NCBI GenBank assembly: GCA_026396015.1
Contig: JAPLXP010000004.1
Coordinates: 1 to 64,000 of the forward strand
DNA: 64,000 nucleotides
Origin: Candidatus Nomurabacteria bacterium
Lineage (GTDB): Bacteria > Patescibacteria > Paceibacteria > UBA9973
Direction: 5' to 3'
Shown here in pieces: positions 59,042 through 64,000 of this stretch (positions within the stretch are counted from its first letter, which is position 1; each line of letters opens with the position of its first letter). The notes under the pieces are model-generated. The model saw only the letters and a list, made by a program, of their open reading frames with translations, was not told the origin of the DNA and did not search any database. The position numbers were made by a program, and so were the translations under genes.

Positions 59042-60304
59042 CTATAGAAAAGCCTTATTCCTCTTGCTCCTATGGAACGTGATAGCAAATCTATGAGACT
59101 CAACGTTTGCCAATATTATAACCTTTTTAAATTTTACAATAATATTTTCATCACCCAATAATGCTTTTGCTTTATGACGATCATCCTTGATCACTCCTAC
59201 TACTGGGATTTCAAATTGATAACGAGAGAGCACTCTCTTTGCGGTATTCACCTGAGCTACTCCACCATCCACTACTACCAGATCGGGCATCCCCCACTCT
59301 GTATGACGAAAACGACGAGATAAAACTTCTTCGAGTGCTCCAGTATCATTCGCATCTTTTTGAGTCTCGATAATAAATTTCCTGTATTCACTATTCTCAC
59401 TCTGACCATTCATTACCACAGTCATCACACCCACCATATTTTTCCCTGACATATGCGCTATGTCATAGGCCTCAATGCGATACGCAGACGGGAAGTGATT
59501 TTGAAAATGGTCTGGCCGAGCACCCTTCTTTTTTCCCTCGCGAGGAGATCCGAGGACCTTTTCAAAGGCACTTACTGTCGGAGATACTAAATCATCCTTG
59601 ATGAGCGCAACATCATTGATATGCTCGAGAGCGAAAATCTTTTTCTTTATTTCTCCTGCGCGTTCAAATTCTTTTTTCTTTGCATAGGCCATCATGTCTT
59701 TTCGCAATCCTACGATGACCTGCTTTTTCTTTCCTTGGAAAAATAATATTAAATTCCTAATATTTTTTTCTTGGTCTTTTTCTGGAATCAATGATAGCTG
59801 TTTGTAGAATTGGAAATTCTGCTTCTTATCTGAGTGATTGTCAAAATAAGGGAAAATTTTTCGGACGATTCTCATCGCCTCACGAAGCTGTAATCCATTT
59901 GGGAATGGACCAAAAACCTTTTTATAATTTTTCTTGTCCAATTTTCTACCACGAACAACTAGTACCTTGGACACTTTGTCTTTTGTGAAAACAACATAAT
60001 TGAAGCTCTTATTGTCTTTTTCTTTTGTATTGTATCTAGGCTGATGTTTCTTTATCAATTCAGCTTCTAGTATCAATGCCTCCAATACACTATCAGTTCC
60101 TTGATATTCAATACGATCAGCAGATACGACCATGTCCACTAGTAGCGGTCCACGAGTAGCAATGAGGTCGCGACCAAAATAGCTCTTTACCCTATCACGT
60201 AGAGACGTAGCTTTGCCGATATACAGGATATCCTTTCCTTTGTAGAAGAAATAAACACCAGGATTGTCTGGTAGATTAAACTTTTTAAGTTCTTGACTTT
60301 TCAT
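59042..60304 (-). CDS. uvrC: UvrC-like excinuclease subunit, short form
   Basis: 420 residues. An N-terminal GIY-YIG nuclease domain (PGVYFFYKGKDILYIGKATSLRDRVKSYF), the UVR/UvrB-binding helix pair near residues 200-225 (AYAKKKEFERAGEIKKKI), then the RNase H-like 5' incision domain (IEAYDIAHMSGKNMVGVMTV, LVVVDGGVAQV, VGVIKDDRHK). The protein stops after this domain and lacks the C-terminal HhH pair of E. coli UvrC (610). A TATAGT -10 box ends 6 nt upstream. Confidence 0.9.
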   Translation of the reverse strand: MKSQELKKFNLPDNPGVYFFYKGKDILYIGKATSLRDRVKSYFGRDLIATRGPLLVDMVVSADRIEYQGTDSVLEALILEAELIKKHQPRYNTKEKDNKSFNYVVFTKDKVSKVLVVRGRKLDKKNYKKVFGPFPNGLQLREAMRIVRKIFPYFDNHSDKKQNFQFYKQLSLIPEKDQEKNIRNLILFFQGKKKQVIVGLRKDMMAYAKKKEFERAGEIKKKIFALEHINDVALIKDDLVSPTVSAFEKVLGSPREGKKKGARPDHFQNHFPSAYRIEAYDIAHMSGKNMVGVMTVVMNGQSENSEYRKFIIETQKDANDTGALEEVLSRRFRHTEWGMPDLVVVDGGVAQVNTAKRVLSRYQFEIPVVGVIKDDRHKAKALLGDENIIVKFKKVIILANVESHRFAITFHRSKRNKAFL

Positions 60305-60344
60305 AGATTTACTATATTATAAAATTAAAATAAATCAAAATAAT

Positions 60345-60788
60345 ATGAAAATAGCAGTATTAAAGCAAGTCCCTATTTTGAGTGACGAACTTAAAAAACG
60401 TATCATTGACCATGCATTGTACATGAAAAATACCCACAACATCAACATTGATATTGATGGGGTTCATGGAATAAACAAGCATACGTATGTAGCACTCAAT
60501 AATTGGATAATTGACGAGGCTCGAGTGAGAGCCTTAGGGAAAGTTTTAATTTCACAAGAAATTACTTTAATAGAGAGTAATTTAGACAAGGAAATTGAAG
60601 AAGGAAATACTGCTAGATTTAGTGGTAGCTATGAATTTTTCAAAATTAAAGATACTGAAACACCGATGAAAGATGGTACTGAAGTTTTTTTACTCACAAT
60701 TATCCTGAAGGATATGGAGTCAAAAGATTATATGGTCATCACAAAAGACGGTGAACAAATTAAGGTATTAAAACCCTGTGGTGAATAA
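60345..60788 (+). CDS. hypothetical protein, 147 aa
   Basis: A soluble protein. The sequence KIAVLKQVPILSDELKKRIIDHALYMKN is helical, and the rest is beta-rich (FSGSYEFFKIKD, FLLTIILKDMES, YMVITKDGEQI). No family recognised. It diverges from uvrC and converges on uvrA, with a strong terminator between. Confidence 0.6.
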   Translation: MKIAVLKQVPILSDELKKRIIDHALYMKNTHNINIDIDGVHGINKHTYVALNNWIIDEARVRALGKVLISQEITLIESNLDKEIEEGNTARFSGSYEFFKIKDTETPMKDGTEVFLLTIILKDMESKDYMVITKDGEQIKVLKPCGE

Positions 60789-60805
60789 ATTCATCACACA
60801 AAAGC

Positions 60806-60846
60806 AAAAACTAGTTGATATAATTTATCAACTAGTTTTTTTATTT
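60806..60846. terminator. bidirectional terminator
   Basis: AAAAACTAGTTGATA-TAATT-TATCAACTAGTTTTT between the 147-residue gene and uvrA. Confidence 0.85.
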
Positions 60847-63552
60847 CCTCTTCAATACTTTTTTCAAATATTTACCAGTGTGAGATTTTGGATTGTTTGC
60901 AACTTCTTCGGGAGTTCCCTTTGCTACAATCTTTCCACCACCTGTACCACCCTCGGGTCCGATATCGATAAGATAATCAGAACATTTGATAATATCCATA
61001 TTGTGCTCGATCAATACTACTGTATTACCTTTGTCTACGAGCTTGTTGAGTACTTCCAATAGCTTGGCCACATCATCGTAGTGCAGTCCTACTGTAGGCT
61101 CGTCCAATAGATAGATAGTCTTCTCTAAGTGAGGACGATAAAGCTCGCTAGAAATCTTTACACGCTGAGCCTCTCCTCCTGATAGTGTCGTCGCAGATTG
61201 ACCGAGAGTCAGATATCCTAGACCCACATCCATCAATGTACGAACGCGGTCGTACACAGCAGGAATATCTTCAAAGAACACTAGAGATTCCTCGACTGTC
61301 ATTTGTAATACTTCGTAAACATTTTTCTTTTTATATTTTACAGTCAGAGTCTCCTTGTCGAAGCGCTTGCCCATACATACATCACAAGTCACGTAGACCG
61401 TAGGTAGGAAGTGCATTTCTACTGCAATCTCACCATTACCCTCACAGGCTTCACAGCGACCACCTTTTACATTGAAAGAGAATCTGTTGGACTTCCATCC
61501 ACGAAGACGTGCATCCTCAGTAGCAGCAAATAGATCACGTATATGAGTGAACGCACCTGTATAGGTAGCTAGGTTTGAACGAGGTGTTCGCCCAATTGGA
61601 GATTGATCTATCAAGATCGCACGAGAAAGATATTCTGACCCAGTAAATGAGGCACAGTTATATGTCTTGGCAGTTCGGAATTTTCTATCATATTTACCCT
61701 GCAGATTCTTGTGCAATATCTCGTACATAAATGAACTCTTACCAGATCCAGACACACCAGTGATGGTGACCATCTTGCCCAGTGGCACATCCGCATTCAT
61801 ATTATCAATGTTGAAAACTTTTCCACCTACGATCTTGATCATACCCTTGTCTTTACTGCGGCGCTCTTCGGGCACCTCGATGCGAGTCTCGTTTCTTAAA
61901 TACGAAAGTGTACGGCTGCCTGATTTATTTTTTGGAGCGTCTAGCAATTCTTGAAGATATCCAGATACTACAACCTGCCCACCATGAACACCAGCCTTTG
62001 GACCGATATCGATAATATAGTCTGAAGCGTATATAGTATCCTCATCGTGTTCTACTACAATAATAGTATTGCCTAGGTCACGAAGATTTTCAAGAGTTCT
62101 GATTAATTTTTCATTGTCGCGTTGATGCAGACCGATAGTAGGTTCGTCGAGCACATACAGTGCACCCACGAGGCGTGATCCTAGTTGTGATGCGAGACGA
62201 ATACGCTGAGCTTCACCTCCAGACAATGTATTGGCTTTTCTATTTAGAGACAAATATTCAAGTCCTACATTCAACAAGAATTGAATACGCGCTTCGATCT
62301 CTTTGATTACTACTTTTGAGATTTCTTTTTCTTGTTCATTAAGTTCTAATTCTACAAAAAAGTCTGCGACTTTCTCAATTGAAAGTTCTGTAATATTCAA
62401 GATATTTGTTTTACCTTTTCCGAGATATACATGTAGTGCCTCGATACGTAGACGTGCACCGTTACACTTTTCACATTCATCGAGTGCTCCAAAATATTTT
62501 GTACCTAGACCGTTACAATCAGGACACGCACCATACGGACTATTGAAAGAGAAAAGTCTTGGTTCTATCTCAGGGAAAGAGAACCCATCATTTGAACAAG
62601 CAAATTTTGTAGACATTACGAATTCCTCATACGAATCAAGATCCTTAGAAAAATCCTTCTCTCCGTCATTCGCATTCTGGCCTGGAAGTGCAAGTTCTTT
62701 CTGTTCGTTGCGCAGATTCCTACGAGAAGATTTATTCTGCAGATCTTTAATACCGAATTGTATAGTCACCAATCCGTCAGCTTCATTGATAGCGCGCTCT
62801 ACTGCCTCGGATAGTCTCATGCGAGCATCACTAGGATTATCGCGGAATTCATGTACAGCAAAACTATCCACCAATACATCTATATTGTGCGGCTTTGTTT
62901 TTGATAGATCAATTCTCTCGCGGAGATTACGAATCTCGCCATCGAGACGAATCTTTTGATAACCTTTGTTCAGCAGATCATAGAGCATCTGATAGTACTC
63001 GCCCTTTCTGCCACGGACTACTGGTGCATAGATAGATACAGGTGTCTCGTCCCATTCTACACCCATCACCTTTTGCTTCTTTGCTGTTTTTTCAAAAGTT
63101 TTTATTTTTTCTAAAATGAAATTTAAAATTTCTTCATTGGAAAGTTTTTTAATTTCAGCTCCACATTCTGGACAGTGAGGTCGTCCGATACGTGCATAGA
63201 GAACACGAAGATAGTCGTATATCTCAGTGATAGTCGCCACTGTAGAGCGAGGATTGTTTGATCGAGATTTCTGATCAATAGATATAGCTGGAGAAAGACC
63301 TGTTATCTCGTCTACATCAGGCTTTGGCATCTGATTGAGGAATTGGCGAGCGTAGGCAGAAAGAGATTCTACATATCGGCGCTGACCTTCTGCGAAGATA
63401 GTATCAAAGGCAAGTGATGATTTACCAGAACCAGACATACCAGTAATAACCACCATCTTGTTGCGAGGCATTTCTACACTGATATTCTTTAGGTTATGAG
63501 TGCGCGCACCCTTTACTATTATTTTATCTATATTTTTATCTATTTTAGCCAT
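60841..63552 (-). CDS. uvrA: excinuclease ABC subunit UvrA
   Basis: 903-residue twin-ABC ATPase of nucleotide excision repair. Walker A motifs are GMSGSGKSS (about 36-44) and GVSGSGKSS, ABC signatures LSGGEAQRIRLA and LSGGEAQRVKIS, and zinc modules CPECGAE, CPDCNGLG...CEKCNGAR and CEACEGNGE...CDVCMGKR. The length is close to E. coli UvrA (940). Damage is located by UvrA2-UvrB and incised by UvrC (encoded at 59042). Confidence 0.97.
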   Translation of the reverse strand: MAKIDKNIDKIIVKGARTHNLKNISVEMPRNKMVVITGMSGSGKSSLAFDTIFAEGQRRYVESLSAYARQFLNQMPKPDVDEITGLSPAISIDQKSRSNNPRSTVATITEIYDYLRVLYARIGRPHCPECGAEIKKLSNEEILNFILEKIKTFEKTAKKQKVMGVEWDETPVSIYAPVVRGRKGEYYQMLYDLLNKGYQKIRLDGEIRNLRERIDLSKTKPHNIDVLVDSFAVHEFRDNPSDARMRLSEAVERAINEADGLVTIQFGIKDLQNKSSRRNLRNEQKELALPGQNANDGEKDFSKDLDSYEEFVMSTKFACSNDGFSFPEIEPRLFSFNSPYGACPDCNGLGTKYFGALDECEKCNGARLRIEALHVYLGKGKTNILNITELSIEKVADFFVELELNEQEKEISKVVIKEIEARIQFLLNVGLEYLSLNRKANTLSGGEAQRIRLASQLGSRLVGALYVLDEPTIGLHQRDNEKLIRTLENLRDLGNTIIVVEHDEDTIYASDYIIDIGPKAGVHGGQVVVSGYLQELLDAPKNKSGSRTLSYLRNETRIEVPEERRSKDKGMIKIVGGKVFNIDNMNADVPLGKMVTITGVSGSGKSSFMYEILHKNLQGKYDRKFRTAKTYNCASFTGSEYLSRAILIDQSPIGRTPRSNLATYTGAFTHIRDLFAATEDARLRGWKSNRFSFNVKGGRCEACEGNGEIAVEMHFLPTVYVTCDVCMGKRFDKETLTVKYKKKNVYEVLQMTVEESLVFFEDIPAVYDRVRTLMDVGLGYLTLGQSATTLSGGEAQRVKISSELYRPHLEKTIYLLDEPTVGLHYDDVAKLLEVLNKLVDKGNTVVLIEHNMDIIKCSDYLIDIGPEGGTGGGKIVAKGTPEEVANNPKSHTGKYLKKVLKRK

Positions 63553-63562
63553 AATTCAAATT

Positions 63563-63655
63563 CTCCTTACAGGAGCAGTATACCTTTTGGGTATTTTTTA
63601 TTCTTCATAAAATACCCAAAAGGTCTTGCGCTTTGGGTCCCTCTCCCAAAGCTCA
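63563..63655 (+). repeat. tRNA-tail-like palindromic element upstream of uvrA
   Basis: CTCC-TTACA-GGAG followed by CAGTATACC (63563-63584), then a perfect 15-bp hairpin CCTTTTGGGTATTTT / AAAATACCCAAAAGG and a third hairpin CTTTGGG-TCCCTCT-CCCAAAG. The first two parts match the elements at 34.2 and 36.1 kb. The T-arm copy and GCAG loop are not recognisable. Confidence 0.6.
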
Positions 63656-63722
63656 CCCGCCAACATTCTATGTGGGGGTGTATCAATATTAAACTATTTG
63701 TAGTATAGCATTTATTGAAAAT

Positions 63723-63751
63723 TTGACAAACACTGATATTCTTAGTATATT
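63723..63751 (+). promoter_or_regulatory. sigma-70-type promoter of the receiver-domain gene
   Basis: Perfect TTGACA, a 17-nt spacer, then TATATT. The predicted start lies about 12 nt before the ATG at 63771. Confidence 0.65.
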
Positions 63752-63770
63752 TTTACAAATCCCAAATAAA

Positions 63771-64000
63771 ATGAAAATAATAGTAGTAGACGATTCAAAA
63801 TTATTAATAGAAAGTATCAAAAGACTATTTAATACTCAAACAACCGACAAACATGAATTTTTGGATGTATTGGTATCTAATGACACACCACTATCAAATG
63901 TTATTTCTAAAATACTAGAATTCAAGTATGATATTATCTTTATGGATGATAACCTAGCAACTTATTATACAGGTAAAGATATCACTGAAAAATTAGAACA
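63771..64000 (+). CDS. response-regulator receiver-like protein (5' part only)
   Basis: 76 codons are visible before the window ends. It begins MKIIVVDDSKLLIESIKRLF, with the acidic pair (DD) of receiver domains at residues 6-7. The predicted phospho-acceptor is in IIFMDDNLATYYTG. The output domain, if any, is outside the window. No histidine kinase is seen nearby. Confidence 0.75.
   Translation, partial: MKIIVVDDSKLLIESIKRLFNTQTTDKHEFLDVLVSNDTPLSNVISKILEFKYDIIFMDDNLATYYTGKDITEKLE

Overview
This is an A+T-rich, gene-dense bacterial chromosome segment. It most likely comes from a Patescibacteria/CPR genome, probably of the Parcubacteria type. The grounds are a shortened valyl-tRNA synthetase, a UvrC without its C-terminal HhH region, a tandem pair of CxxC-rich zinc-ribbon proteins beside two TraG/VirD4-like ATPases, lamin-tail surface proteins, tRNA genes without encoded CCA, and short intergenic spaces closed by strong hairpin terminators. 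The lineage is inferred from family resemblance; no search was run.

Layout. 0-7.4 kb: murE (partial), a cytidylate-kinase-like gene, tsaD, then valS-prsW-hsp20. 7.4-9.5 kb: tRNA-Phe and tRNA-Arg with flanking tRNA fragments, glutaredoxin, a HAD phosphatase and an FtsB/DivIC-like protein. 9.5-20.4 kb: a minus-strand run of leuS, an O-antigen-ligase/TPR protein, murJ, an ABC exporter and lepA. 20.4-23.5 kb: a DUF1003-like coiled-coil protein, tsaC, an unknown gene with an attenuator-like leader, and ychF. 23.5-29.4 kb: one giant surface-protein locus (deacetylase domain, about a dozen 82-residue repeats, peptidoglycan-binding end) split by two frameshifts. 29.4-31.9 kb: miaA, a SIMPL protein and a MazG-like enzyme. 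31.9-36.3 kb: an accessory island with DUF3750, kinase-like, NTF2-like, broken P-loop kinase, broken rdgB and ADP-ribosyltransferase-like genes, palindromic elements and tRNA-Trp. 36.3-42.6 kb: rpmG, alr, tRNA-Leu, an HExxH protein, murB, an HTH-MurA fusion and a methyltransferase. 42.6-53.4 kb: a lamin-tail protein, the two TraG-like ATPases and the zinc-ribbon pair. 53.4-64 kb: an NRAMP-like transporter, tRNA-Ala, ddl, a cyanophycin-synthetase-like ATP-grasp protein, uvrC, uvrA and the start of a receiver-domain protein.

How the genes work together. Peptidoglycan precursor synthesis is well covered (MurA, MurB, MurE with the meso-DAP signature, Alr, Ddl, MurJ). tRNA A37 modification is represented by TsaC, TsaD and MiaA. 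UvrA and UvrC represent nucleotide excision repair.

The most unusual signal is a family of structured palindromic elements of about 100-130 bp placed just 3' of the tRNA-Arg, tRNA-Trp and tRNA-Leu genes, with dispersed copies elsewhere. Most have a hairpin with an invariant TTACA loop and compensatory stem changes, followed by CAGTAYACC, a second hairpin, a copy of the tRNA T-arm/acceptor end, and a third hairpin with a GCAG loop. A direct repeat of the tRNA 3' end closes each tRNA-linked copy. A second palindromic family sits in frame inside tsaD. Many genes also carry an extended -10 box (TGnTATAAT-like) ending exactly 6 nt before the ATG, which implies widespread leaderless transcription.
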